Shown here: positions 50,691 to 59,462 of the stretch, piece after piece
Position numbering within the stretch: the stretch's first letter is position 1
How the letters are laid out: every line of letters begins with the position of its first letter
Assembly (NCBI GenBank): GCA_963780345.1
Contig: CAWABU010000008.1
Coordinates: 1 to 64,000 of the forward strand
DNA length: 64,000 nucleotides
Reading direction: 5' to 3'
Source: PALSA-693 sp963780345
GTDB lineage: Bacteria > Actinomycetota > Acidimicrobiia > Acidimicrobiales > Palsa-688
The notes under the pieces: model-generated
The model's input: the letters and a program-made list of their open reading frames with translations, nothing else
Databases searched by the model: none
What the model was told of the DNA's origin: nothing
Made by a program: the position numbers and the translations under genes

Positions 50691-51977
50691 GTGTTCCAGG
50701 AGGAGTGGGGCCGGATCGTAGCCACCCTCATCCGCATGACCGGCGACTGGGATCTGGCCGAGGAGTGCGCCCAGGACGCCTTCGCCATGGCCATAAAGAC
50801 CTGGTCCCGGCAAGGCGTGCCTCGCCGGCCCGGCGCCTGGTTGACGACCGTCGCTCGCAACCGGGCCATCGACCGGATGCGCCGGGCGGCCACGGGCAGC
50901 GCCAAGCTCGAGGAGATAGCGATGGCCGCCGGTCCTCCGCACCAACGAGGCTCCAGTGGCAGTCGCCCGTACGCCGATGACCGGGCGTCCGATGACCATG
51001 GCGCCGACGACAGCGGCGTCGAGGATGACCGCCTGCGGCTGATGTTCACCTGCTGCCATCCGGCCCTGTCGTTGGAAGCGCAGGTCGCGCTGACGCTGCG
51101 CACCCTGGCCGGCCTGACGACCGCCGAGATCGCTCGCGCCTTTCTGGTGCCGGAAGCCACCATGGCTCAGCGGCTGGTGCGGGCCAAGCGAAAGATCCGC
51201 AACGCCAACATTCCGTTCCGGGTCCCGCCGGCCCATCTCCTGCCGGATCGGACCAATGCGGTGCTCGCGGTGCTGTATCTGCTGTTCAACGAGGGCTACG
51301 CCGCCACTTCGGGGGATGCCCTGGTGCGGGCTGACCTCTGCGGGGAAGGAATCCGGCTGGGCCGCGTCCTGGCCCGGCTGATGCCCGACGAACCGGAGGC
51401 GCTGGGCCTCCTGGCCCTGATGCTGCTTCAGGAGTCGCGACGGCCGGCCCGGGTCGACCGGGCCGGCGACCTGGTTCCGCTCGAGCAGCAGGACCGGTCC
51501 CTCTGGAACCGCCCGGCCATCGACGAAGGACTGGCCGTCCTCGACCGGGCGCTGCGGCTGCGGCGGACCGGGACCTACCAGCTACAGGCCGCGATCGCCG
51601 CCTGCCACGCCACCGCCCGGACCGCCGAGGCCACCGATTGGAACGAGATCGCCGCCCTGTACCGCCAGCTGGCCACCAGGATCCCTTCACCGGTCGTGGC
51701 GCTCAACCTGGCGGTGGCCACGGCGATGGCGGAGGGCCCGGCCGCCGGCCTGACCCTCGTGGAGGCGCTGGCGGCGACCGGAGCACTGCGCGGCTACCAC
51801 CTCCTGGCCGCGACGCGGGCTGACCTGTTGCGCCGATTGGGCCGGTGGCCGGAAGCGGCGGTCGCCTACCGGGAAGCCTTGGCCCTGGTCGGCAGCGACG
51901 TGGAGCGGCGCTACCTCGAGCGCCGGCTGGCCGAGGTGGCCGGCCACTCTGCCGGCCCGGCCGGCCGCCAGCCCTGA
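50691..51977 (+). CDS. ECF42-type sigma factor with C-terminal extension
   Basis: A 428-residue extracytoplasmic-function sigma factor. Region 2 includes RMTGDWDLAEECAQDAFAMAIKTWSRQGVPRRPGAWLTTVARNRAIDRMRR. Region 4 is LSLEAQVALTLRTLAGLTTAEIARAFLVPEATMAQRLVRAKRKIR. The ~200-residue C-terminal extension (AVLYLLFNEGYAAT, GLLALMLLQESRRPARVD, YQLQAAIAACHA) is the diagnostic ECF42 helical repeat domain, which takes the place of an anti-sigma partner. DGPF proteins are the usual target. The GTG start at 50691 may be preceded by a slightly earlier start. Confidence 0.93.
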   Translation: MFQEEWGRIVATLIRMTGDWDLAEECAQDAFAMAIKTWSRQGVPRRPGAWLTTVARNRAIDRMRRAATGSAKLEEIAMAAGPPHQRGSSGSRPYADDRASDDHGADDSGVEDDRLRLMFTCCHPALSLEAQVALTLRTLAGLTTAEIARAFLVPEATMAQRLVRAKRKIRNANIPFRVPPAHLLPDRTNAVLAVLYLLFNEGYAATSGDALVRADLCGEGIRLGRVLARLMPDEPEALGLLALMLLQESRRPARVDRAGDLVPLEQQDRSLWNRPAIDEGLAVLDRALRLRRTGTYQLQAAIAACHATARTAEATDWNEIAALYRQLATRIPSPVVALNLAVATAMAEGPAAGLTLVEALAATGALRGYHLLAATRADLLRRLGRWPEAAVAYREALALVGSDVERRYLERRLAEVAGHSAGPAGRQP

Positions 51978-52039
51978 GGAAGCAGAACCTCCGCCGTTTC
52001 GCCCCCTTCCGGTTCCGCCGGTCGTGGTATGACAGAACA

Positions 52040-53623
52040 ATGCCAACGCGGCGTCGGCGGCTCGCGACCTGGTGGTTGGACCGACCTCTTCGATCGAAGG
52101 GTCTGGCGGTCCTGGCCCCTCCGGTGATGGTGCTCGTCATCACGGTGGCAGCGTCGTTCATCGTCGGCCGGTACCAATCGGCGCTCCGCTCGACGGCCAC
52201 CGCCGCCGCGAAGACTGCCGAACAGACGGCCACCAACGCCAGGACGTTGCGAAGCCCCTTACAAGTTCAGGAAGCCCTTAAAAATATCGAAGTTTATCAA
52301 AATACCGTCATCCGGAAGAACCACGACGCCGACCAGCTGCAGTCCGTCGTCGAAGCCATCCAGATCACCGGTCTTCTGGTCGGTGTCATCGGCGGCTTCG
52401 TTGCCATGGTGCTCTTCGTTCGGTCGATCGTGCGCCGGATCGGCGAGGTGGACGCCAACGCTCGCCGGCTCGGGGTCTCGGAGCCCCTGCTCCCCATTCC
52501 TCCGGCCCAGGATGAGGTGGGGCATCTGGCGCAGGAGCTGCGCCAGACGTCGGAGCTGCTGACCGAACGCAGCACGGACCTGGTCCGCGCCCACGCCGCG
52601 GCGGTGGACTCCGCCGGCGCGGCCAACCAGCTCCTCTCGCGGGTCAGCCACGAGCTGCGGACGCCTCTCACCGCGGTCATGGGCTTTGGCCAGATGATCG
52701 ACCAGTCCCACCTCGACGACGAGGACGCCGAGGCCGTCGAGCAGATCCTCCACGGGGCGACCCACATGCTGCGGATCATCGAGGAGGCCAAGATCACCAC
52801 CACCCAGGCGCCCCGATCCATCGACGTGAATCTCTATCCGGTCGAGGTCGGGCCGGTCGTCGACGAGGTGCAAAGCCTGCTCAGCCCGCTGAGTGCCAGC
52901 CGGCACCTGACGGTGACGGGCGGTGACAACTGCGGGGTGGTGATCATGGCCGACTACTACCGGTTCAAGCAGGTCCTCATCAACCTTCTCTCCAACGCCG
53001 TGAAGTACAACTGCGAAGGCGGCCGGATCACGATTTCGTGCGGTCCACCGGCCGCCGGGGCGGCGGGGAAAAATGGCCAGGAGAACGGCAAGGTCCGGAT
53101 CGCCGTAACCGACACCGGCGACGGGATTCCGAAGGACATGATGGACCGGGTGTTCGTTCCCTTTGACCGGTTGGACGCCGAAGAACGCGGCGTCGAAGGA
53201 ACTGGGATCGGCTTATCCCTGAGCCGGACGTTCGTCGAGGCCATGGACGGCACCATCGGGGTGGAGAGCAACGTCGGGGTCGGGTCCACCTTCTGGGTCG
53301 AGTTGCCGCTGGCCCGTCGCCGCCGTCCGGGCCGACATCGCCGCCCGGGCCGACCCGCCGCGGCGCGTCGCCGCCGGCCGGGTCGTCGCCGGCCGAGCGG
53401 CCGCCGCCTGGGCCACCGTCGACCGCGCCCCCGGAGCAGACCTCGTGACACCCAACGCGGCCGTCCTCGTCATCGAGGACGACCCGGGAGTGGGCCACCT
53501 CATCACCATCGTTCTGCGCCGTCACGGCTTCGAGGTCGCCCTGGCGGGCACCGGCCGCGCCGGCCTTGTTCACCTCGACCAGCACCCGCCTGGTGTGGTG
53601 GTGCTCGACGTCGGGCTGCCTGA
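52040..53623 (+). CDS. Membrane sensor histidine kinase; tail probably frameshifted
   Basis: TM1 is at about 23-42, a ~65-residue external part follows, then TM2 at 109-128 and a HAMP-like linker. The HisKA domain has SHELRTPLTAVMGF with His204. The HATPase shows NLLSNAVKYN (N box), DTGDGIP (G1) and GTGIGLSLS (G2), ending GVGSTFWVELPLA at about residue 424. The stated frame then adds ~100 Arg-rich residues and overruns the response regulator by 178 bases. One base earlier or later the DNA reads GPSPPSGPTSPPGP..., a Pro/Ser tail ending TGA at 53448, overlapping the regulator's GTG. That is the natural end, so an indel near 53312 is likely. Confidence 0.88.
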   Translation: MPTRRRRLATWWLDRPLRSKGLAVLAPPVMVLVITVAASFIVGRYQSALRSTATAAAKTAEQTATNARTLRSPLQVQEALKNIEVYQNTVIRKNHDADQLQSVVEAIQITGLLVGVIGGFVAMVLFVRSIVRRIGEVDANARRLGVSEPLLPIPPAQDEVGHLAQELRQTSELLTERSTDLVRAHAAAVDSAGAANQLLSRVSHELRTPLTAVMGFGQMIDQSHLDDEDAEAVEQILHGATHMLRIIEEAKITTTQAPRSIDVNLYPVEVGPVVDEVQSLLSPLSASRHLTVTGGDNCGVVIMADYYRFKQVLINLLSNAVKYNCEGGRITISCGPPAAGAAGKNGQENGKVRIAVTDTGDGIPKDMMDRVFVPFDRLDAEERGVEGTGIGLSLSRTFVEAMDGTIGVESNVGVGSTFWVELPLARRRRPGRHRRPGRPAAARRRRPGRRRPSGRRLGHRRPRPRSRPRDTQRGRPRHRGRPGSGPPHHHRSAPSRLRGRPGGHRPRRPCSPRPAPAWCGGARRRAA

Positions 53624-54146
53624 CCTGGATGGCTGGCAGGTGCTGGAGCGCATCCGCCAGGGCTCAACCGTTCCTGTTCTGATGCTGACCGGTCACGCCG
53701 ACGAACCCGACAAAGTCCGCGGCTTGCGTGGTGGCGCGGACGACTACCTCACCAAGCCGTTTGGAATCGACGAGTTCACGGCCCGGGTCGAGGCCTTGCT
53801 CCGTCGCGGTCATCGCGAGCCGATACCCACCGCGGACCTTTTTGTGGACGGCGACCTGTACGTGGACTTCGACGGGCGGGAAGTGCGATCGGCGGGGGAG
53901 GAGATCGCCCTCACGCCCATCGAGTTCAAGCTGCTCGCCGCCCTGGTGCACCGCCCGGGCCAGGTCATATCCAGCGACGAGCTCCTCCGCCTGGCATGGG
54001 ACGACGGCTCGGGGGTCGCCTCGGATCGGGTGAAGTTCTCGGTCCATCGGTTGCGACGCAAGCTGGGGTGGGAGAGTGTGGAGAGCTCGCCGATCGAGGC
54101 CGTGCGGGGGGTTGGCTACCGCTACCGGCCCACCGAGCCGGACTAG
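53445..54146 (+). CDS. OmpR/PhoB-type response regulator
   Basis: A 233-residue regulator. The REC domain has the acidic pocket Glu11-Asp12, phosphoacceptor Asp55 (VVVLDVGLPD), Thr in LMLTGHADEP and Lys in YLTKPF. The C-terminal winged helix is Trans_reg_C (EEIALTPIEFKLLAALVHRPGQVISSDELLRLAW, then SVHRLRRKLGWESVESSPIEAVRGVGYRY). The GTG start overlaps the kinase's probable true stop (GTGA), a classic coupled two-component pair. Which signal and genes it controls are not visible. Confidence 0.94.
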   Translation: MTPNAAVLVIEDDPGVGHLITIVLRRHGFEVALAGTGRAGLVHLDQHPPGVVVLDVGLPDLDGWQVLERIRQGSTVPVLMLTGHADEPDKVRGLRGGADDYLTKPFGIDEFTARVEALLRRGHREPIPTADLFVDGDLYVDFDGREVRSAGEEIALTPIEFKLLAALVHRPGQVISSDELLRLAWDDGSGVASDRVKFSVHRLRRKLGWESVESSPIEAVRGVGYRYRPTEPD

Positions 54147-54237
54147 CAGCTGCAGATCGCAACCAAACTGCAACCGACCTTTGGCCGGGTCGGTGCGAGC
54201 ATGCGCAAGGCTGGCGCCCATGGGTGTGTCCGGGACG

Positions 54238-54594
54238 ATGGTTCCCACCAAGATTCTCGTCGTAGAGGACGACCCGGCCATCGCCCGTGTCCTGACCCGG
54301 CTGCTCACCCGCCAGGGCTGCGCGGTCGTTCACGCCGCGGACGGCTCTGAGGGAATGGGCGCCTTCGACCGGGAGACGCCGGATCTGGTGGTACTGGACC
54401 TGGGGCTACCCGGTGTCGACGGGTGGGGCGTGTTACGCCACATCCGGAGCTCCGGCTCGATCCCCGTGGTCATCGTGACCAGCGATGTCCGCAGCCACGA
54501 TCGGAGTCTGGACGAGGGCGCCAACGCCTTCCTGAGCAAGCCGTTCAACAACGACGAGCTCGTCGCCGAGGTGGGCTCGCTGCTGGTCAGTTAG
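54238..54594 (+). CDS. Stand-alone receiver (REC) domain protein
   Basis: A 118-residue single-domain response regulator. KILVVEDDPAIARVLTRLL begins it, Asp54 in VVLDLGLPGVDGW is the phosphoacceptor, and VVIVTSDVRS and FLSKPFNNDELV carry the Thr and Lys of the switch. No output domain follows. It may act as a phosphate sink or relay for the kinase 91 bases upstream. An ATG at 54220 would add six residues. Confidence 0.9.
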   Translation: MVPTKILVVEDDPAIARVLTRLLTRQGCAVVHAADGSEGMGAFDRETPDLVVLDLGLPGVDGWGVLRHIRSSGSIPVVIVTSDVRSHDRSLDEGANAFLSKPFNNDELVAEVGSLLVS

Positions 54595-54802
54595 TGGGCT
54601 GCCGGCAAGGTCGACGCCCGAAAACTCGGTACGCCATCACGGCTGCGGCCCGGCCCTCCGGCCCGCGGGTTCCCGGCATGGAGTTCTGGCCGGCCCACCA
54701 GGTCGGACTGGTCAGCGGCCGTTGGTCTGCCGACGTCAGGGCGGGCGGCCACCTCGAACCGGGCCCGGCCCGATTCAGGCCGACCGGCGGTACCGTGACG
54801 CC

Positions 54803-55129
54803 ATGTTCCTGGTCCTGTTCCTCATCCTGGTGGCGTTGTTCGTCGCCTTGCCCCTGGCCGGTATGGCCTTGTGGGCGCTGTGGACGACGATCGTGGTCGG
54901 GCTGATCCTCGGCGCCCTGGGCCGGTTGATCGTGCCGGGCCCGCAGCGGATCGGGGTTCTGGCCACGCTGGTCGCCGGCTTGTGCGGGAGCATTCTGGGC
55001 GGGTTCCTGGGCCAGCACGTCCTGGAGGTGGGACGGTTCGTAACCGTCCTCCTGGAGATCGGGGTCGCGGCCCTGGCCGTGGCGGCTTTTGCCGCCGTCA
55101 CCAACCGGCGAGTGCCAGACCGCTTGTAG
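54803..55129 (+). CDS. GlsB/YeaQ/YmgE-like small membrane protein
   Basis: A 108-residue protein of almost continuous hydrophobic helices (MFLVLFLILVALFVALPLAGMALWALWTTIVVGLILGALGRLIVPGPQR and GVLATLVAGLCGSILGGFLGQHVLE). The G-x-L-G-R-L-I-V-P-G motif and GSILGG match transglycosylase-associated (GlsB/YeaQ/YmgE) proteins. Usual members are about 80 residues; this has an N-terminal extra helix. Function unknown, often stress induced. Confidence 0.82.
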   Translation: MFLVLFLILVALFVALPLAGMALWALWTTIVVGLILGALGRLIVPGPQRIGVLATLVAGLCGSILGGFLGQHVLEVGRFVTVLLEIGVAALAVAAFAAVTNRRVPDRL

Positions 55130-55141
55130 CCTGGCGCTTAG

Positions 55142-55504
55142 CTATGCCGGGGCGATGCCGGCTGCGACCGCAATACGGTCGGCTTCGGCTCGAGCGTCCA
55201 ATCCGTCGTCGACCGACACCACGATCCGCCGCCACCGGGGTGGGCCGTCGAGGTCCACCTGGACGGTGGGCCGCTGGCGGTGGACGGCCGTAAAATCGAA
55301 GCCCTGGCCGTGGCGCCGGGTCCCGAGGGCGACCAGCCCCGGTATCGCGATGCCCGCCATCCGCCAACCCCGCAGTTCCGTCCAGATGTTGTCGGGCGAG
55401 GTCACCCGGCAGACGGCGGACAACGGCACGCGCACGTCGGTGTGGAATGCCCACACCTTCTCCGCCGCCCGCAGGCGCACGACTAATTGGTCACCCTCGA
55501 CCAC
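55142..55504 (-). CDS. Conserved hypothetical protein, PH-like
   Basis: A 120-residue protein recognisable by LVVRLRAAEKVWAFHTDVRVPLSAVCRVTSPDNIWTELRGWRMAGIAIPGLVALGTRRHGQGFDFTAVHRQRPTVQVDLDGPPRWRRIVVSVDD. The strand pattern and RxDxR-type ends resemble bacterial pleckstrin-like (bPH) domains that are common in actinobacteria. No membrane helix. The GTG at 55504 is chosen because it precedes the domain. The start is close to the divergent TPP gene (30 bases). Confidence 0.7.
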   Translation of the reverse strand: MVEGDQLVVRLRAAEKVWAFHTDVRVPLSAVCRVTSPDNIWTELRGWRMAGIAIPGLVALGTRRHGQGFDFTAVHRQRPTVQVDLDGPPRWRRIVVSVDDGLDARAEADRIAVAAGIAPA

Positions 55505-55534
55505 AAGCTGCGCGATCGCGTAAGCATAAGGTCC

Positions 55535-57116
55535 ATGAACGGCGCTCAGGCCCTGGTTGCGACGCTCGTCGGATCGGGCGTCACGGTAAGTTTCGCCAAT
55601 CCGGGGACGTCCGAGATGCACTTCGTGACGGCCCTGGACAGCAGCCCCGACATGCGCGGCGTGCTCTGCCTCTTCGAGGGGGTGGCGACCGGAGCCGCCG
55701 ACGGGTACGGGCGCATGGCGGATCGCCCCGCCAGCACCCTCCTGCATCTCGGCCCCGGGCTCGGCAACGGCCTGGCCAACCTGCACAACGCCCGGCGGGC
55801 ACGGACGCCGCTGGTCAATGTGGTTGGTGACCACGCCACCTACCACAAACGTTTCGACGCCCCGCTCGAGGCCGACATCGACGCCATCGCCGGGGCCGTG
55901 TCCCGCTGGGTGCGGCGGCCGTCCCGGGCGGAGGACGTCGGCCCCGATGCCGCGGCGGCGGTGGCCGCGGCGCGATCGGGCGGGGGCGGCGTCGCCACCC
56001 TGATCCTCCCGGCCGATGTCAGTTGGGGAAAAGAGGGGACCGCCGCCGCCCCCTGCCCCACCCGTCCTGCGCCCGGGGTGGCCGCCGAGACGGTCGCCGG
56101 GGCGGCGGACGCACTCAGCGGGGAGGAGCCCGCCGCCATACTGCTCGGCGGACCCGCCCTGCGGCAGCCGGGACTCCTGGCGGCCGCCCGTATCTCCGCC
56201 GCGTGTGGGGCCCGGGTGCTGACGGAGACCTTTCCAGCCCGGCTCGAGCGAGGGGCCGGGCGGCCGGCGTTCGATCGGCTCGGGTACTTCGCCGAGCAGG
56301 CCGAGGTCCAACTGGCCGGGATCCGCCATCTGGTGCTTGTGGGGGCGGCGTCGCCGGTGGCCTTTTTCGCCTATCCGGACCGGCCGAGCGACCTGGTTCC
56401 TCCCGGCTGCGCAGTGCACCGGTTGGCCGATCCGGGAGGAGGACGTCCTGGCCGCCCTGCTGGATCTTGCTGACCGCGTGGCCGGCGCCTCGCGGTCATC
56501 GGATCGGGGCGGCCGGGTGCCGGCCACCGAGGTCCCGTCCGGCCTCCCCGCCGGCGGGGCGGCGCTGAGTGCTGCGGCCATCGGCGCGGTGATCGGGGCC
56601 AGCCTCCCGGAGGGTGCGGTCGTCGTGGACGAGGCGGTCACCGCCAGCCTGGGACTGGCGGCCGGAACGGCTGGCGCCCCCCCGCATGATTGGCTCAGCC
56701 TTACGGGCGGCGCCATCGGTCAGGGCCTGCCGGCGGCGACCGGTGCGGCGGTGGCGAGCCCCGGCCGGAGGACCGTCTGTGTCGAGGCCGATGGAAGTGC
56801 CATGTACACCATCCAGGCCCTGTGGACTCAGGCCCGCGAGAGCCTGGACGTGACCACGGTCATCATCAGCAATCGGGCCTACGGGATCCTTCAGATCGAG
56901 ATGCACCGGGTGCAGGCCGACCCGCCGGGCCCGACCGCAGCCGCCCTCCTCGATCTCGATCGGCCCACGCTCGATTTTGCCGCCGTGGCCCGCGGGCTCG
57001 GGGTTCCCGCAGTCAGGGCGACGACCGTCGACGACCTGGACTCCGCCTTCCGGCGATCGCTGGCGACGCCGGGTCCGTCGGTCATCGAGGCCGTCCTGCC
57101 CCCACGAACCCCTTAG
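55535..57116 (+). CDS. TPP-dependent acetolactate-synthase-like enzyme (IlvX type), frameshifted
   Basis: A thiamine-diphosphate enzyme like mycobacterial IlvX. The N-terminal PYR domain starts MNGAQALVATLVGSGVTVSFANPGTSEMHFV, with Glu in LFEGVATGAADGYGR and GPGLGNGLANLHNA. Frame 1 ends near 56440 after VHRLADP; frame 3 continues REEDVLAALLDLADRV through the PP domain (VEADGSAMYTIQAL...NRAYGIL) to 57116. One extra C in CCGGGAGG explains this, and the two parts together give ~527 codons. Pyruvate decarboxylation is not assured, since IlvX-type members often lack known substrates. The 5' end is divergent from a hypothetical gene. Confidence 0.85.
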
Positions 57117-57125
57117 GATCAGGTC

Positions 57126-57572
57126 ATGCCCATCGAAGGTGAATACGAGCCCAGCCCGGCCAAGTGGGTGCGGGACCAGGTGGACGACTACGAGCGGTCC
57201 GGCGGCCAGAAGGCCAACACCCTCCTGGACACCGGCATGCCCGTCATCATCGTCACCGCCCGCGGCAACAAGAGCGGAAAGGTCCGCAAGTTCGCGCTCA
57301 TGCGCGTCGAGCACGACGGTGAGTACGCCCTGGTGGCCTCGAAGGGCGGCGCTCCGACCCACCCGGTCTGGTACTACAACCTCAAAGCCGATCCGGGGAC
57401 CGTGGCCATCCAGGACGGACCCGAACCCTTTGACGTCGACGTCCGCGAGGTGGCCGGCCAGGAGCGAGCGGACTGGTGGACGCGCGCCGTTGCGGCCTTT
57501 CCGCCTTACGCCGAATATCAGACCAAGACGGACCGCCAGATTCCGGTGTTCGTGGCTACCAAACGGGCCTGA
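57126..57572 (+). CDS. F420-dependent nitroreductase (Ddn) family protein
   Basis: A 148-residue deazaflavin-dependent reductase-like protein. PSPAKWVRDQVDDYERSGG is the family N-terminus. MPVIIVTARGNKSGKVRKFALMRVEHDGEYALVASKGGAPTHPVWYYNLKADPG is the cofactor-binding core, and FPPYAEYQTKTDRQIPVFVATKR the end. It reduces quinone- or nitro-like substrates with F420H2 and is almost restricted to F420-making actinobacteria and relatives. It starts 9 bases after the TPP gene, so the two probably share a transcript. Confidence 0.95.
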   Translation: MPIEGEYEPSPAKWVRDQVDDYERSGGQKANTLLDTGMPVIIVTARGNKSGKVRKFALMRVEHDGEYALVASKGGAPTHPVWYYNLKADPGTVAIQDGPEPFDVDVREVAGQERADWWTRAVAAFPPYAEYQTKTDRQIPVFVATKRA

Positions 57573-57734
57573 CCTTCAGCCCTCCTGCCAGCCGCTTTAT
57601 TGTGACCTGGCGCGTCCTTTACTGGCGCGCCCCCCGCTTCAACAGGGCCCAATTCGCGCCAGTGAAGGATAAGGGGCGGCGATCGCGACAGAAACGCCTA
57701 CCCGCCGGTGCCCGCCCGGGCCTCCGGTGCGCCC

Positions 57735-58154
57735 CTATGAGGCGGCCGGAGTAAAGCGGAGCACCTGGGTCGCACCGGCCGGTTCGAACACCGCGGTCAC
57801 GGCGTCACCCACCCGGATCTGGTCCGGATCGGCACCCACGATGTTGGTCAGCACCCTCGGGCCCTCGTCGAGCTGGACGTAGGCGATCACGTACGGCGAG
57901 TGATCGGCCCACGGCCCCTGGCCGCGCTGGTTGACGGTGAAGCTGTACACCGTGCCCCGCCCACTGGCGTCGACCCACTCGACCCCGATGGTGTGGCAGT
58001 CCGGACAGAACGTCCGCGGGTACCAGATGAAGCCGCCACAGCTATTGCAGCGGGGCAGAATCAGTCGGCCCTCCGCCGCCGCCGCCCAGAAGGGGGCGTC
58101 GTCGGGGTTCGGGTCGGGGGCCACGGCGGGCAGAGGCTCAGTCGAGCTGGTCAC
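57735..58154 (-). CDS. Zn-ribbon/OB-fold protein, partner of thiolase-like protein
   Basis: A 139-residue protein. Rubredoxin-like zinc ribbon near 35-55: LPRCNSCGGFIWYPRTFCPDCHT (two CxxC). An OB-fold follows (GRGTVYSFTVNQRGQGPWAD, GPRVLTNIVGADPDQIRVGDAVTAVFE). These ACAC-OB proteins form complexes with thiolase-like lipid-transfer proteins, providing a CoA-binding partner. It begins with GTG overlapping the thiolase stop (GTGA), so the two are co-translated. Confidence 0.93.
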   Translation of the reverse strand: MTSSTEPLPAVAPDPNPDDAPFWAAAAEGRLILPRCNSCGGFIWYPRTFCPDCHTIGVEWVDASGRGTVYSFTVNQRGQGPWADHSPYVIAYVQLDEGPRVLTNIVGADPDQIRVGDAVTAVFEPAGATQVLRFTPAAS

Positions 58155-59317
58155 GCGTCCTCCCTTCCGAGAATCAGGGTGGCGCTGCCCATCCGGTTGG
58201 CGAGCGACCCGCCGGTGCCATGAGCGAGGGCGACCGTGCAGTCGGGGACCTGAACCGCCGGGTGAGCCTCCTCCCGGAGCTGGCGCACGGTCTCGATGAT
58301 CTTGGTAATCCCGCCGCGGTTGCCCGGATGGTTGTTGCACAGGCCGCCGCCATCGGTGTTGAAGGGCAGCTTGCCGTCGGGGGCTACCAGGGTGCCTCCG
58401 GTGACGAATTCACCGCCCTTGCCTTTTTCACAGAAGCCCAGATCCTCGAGGGTCATCAGCACGGTGATGGTGAAGGAGTCGTAGATGCACGCGTAGTCGA
58501 TGTCGGCCTGCGTCACGCCGGCCTCCTCGAAGGCCCTGGGCCCGGACCACACCGCCCCGCTGTAGGTGAGGTCGATCCGCCCGTTGTCGGCGTGCTTGGG
58601 GGCCTCGCCGTGGCCCAGGATCTTTACCGTCCGGCGCGGCAGATCTCGAGCCACATCGGGATGTACGACCACGACGGCACCGCCTCCGTCGGTGATCACG
58701 CAGCAGTCCAGCCGGTGCAGCGGGGTGCTGATCATCGGGGAATCCAGGATTTCGTCGACGGTGACCGGGCGCTGCAGGAGCGCGTGCGGGTTGTGCTGGG
58801 CATGCAGCGAGGCCGCCACCTTTATCTCCGCCAATTGCTCGCTCGTCGTGCCGAACTCGTACATGTGCCGCTGGGCGGCCAGGGCGTAGCCCTCGACCGG
58901 GCGGAACATGCCCCATGACGACTCGAAGTTGGACTCCGGCGCACCTCCCCGTCGGGGCCCCCCACCCATGCGCCCGGACCGGGTCTTGCCGCCGAGTGTC
59001 ACCAGTGCGACCCGGCACTTACCGGCGGCGATGGCCGAGGCGGCATGGCCGACGTGGCATACGTACGACGAACCGCCCGTCTCGGTGCTGTCGATGTACG
59101 AGCACTGCAGTCCCATGTACTCAGCCATGGACAGGGGCCCGAAGCCCGGAGCGTCGCCGGCGCAGAAATAGGCGTCGACGTCGCCAAACCCCAGGCCGGC
59201 GTCGGCCAGCGCCCCGGCTGCGACCTCGGCGTGGATCTGCGGCACGCTGAGATCGGGTAGCTCTCGCCCGGGGTGCTCGTACACCCCGGCGATATGCGCC
59301 TTCCCGTTGATGGTCAT
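58151..59317 (-). CDS. Thiolase-fold lipid-transfer/acetyl-CoA acetyltransferase-like protein
   Basis: A 388-residue non-classical thiolase. HIAGVYEHPGRELPDLSVPQIHAEVAAGALADAGL is the start; the nucleophile loop SYIDSTETGGSSYVCHVGHAASAIAAG contains the Cys in an SCP-x type setting. QLAEIKVAASLHAQHNPHALLQRPVTVDEILDSPMISTPLHRLDCC and the ending CTVALAHGTGGSLANRM are typical. With the OB partner it may be an aldolase or thiolase in steroid or branched side-chain degradation. The ATG is set about 80 codons inside the longer frame, where homology begins. Confidence 0.93.
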   Translation of the reverse strand: MTINGKAHIAGVYEHPGRELPDLSVPQIHAEVAAGALADAGLGFGDVDAYFCAGDAPGFGPLSMAEYMGLQCSYIDSTETGGSSYVCHVGHAASAIAAGKCRVALVTLGGKTRSGRMGGGPRRGGAPESNFESSWGMFRPVEGYALAAQRHMYEFGTTSEQLAEIKVAASLHAQHNPHALLQRPVTVDEILDSPMISTPLHRLDCCVITDGGGAVVVVHPDVARDLPRRTVKILGHGEAPKHADNGRIDLTYSGAVWSGPRAFEEAGVTQADIDYACIYDSFTITVLMTLEDLGFCEKGKGGEFVTGGTLVAPDGKLPFNTDGGGLCNNHPGNRGGITKIIETVRQLREEAHPAVQVPDCTVALAHGTGGSLANRMGSATLILGREDA

Positions 59318-59462
59318 TCTCGTGAACTTAGTGGGTGAGGGCCCGGCCGGCATCCTGCCGATCACCCGCTGTGGTCCTTGGCATCGGTCGGGCGCCCGGC
59401 CCGGGCCCGGGCCCGGGCTCGGCTTGTCGAGCCGATTCGGTTTGTCGGTAGACTGACTTTCA

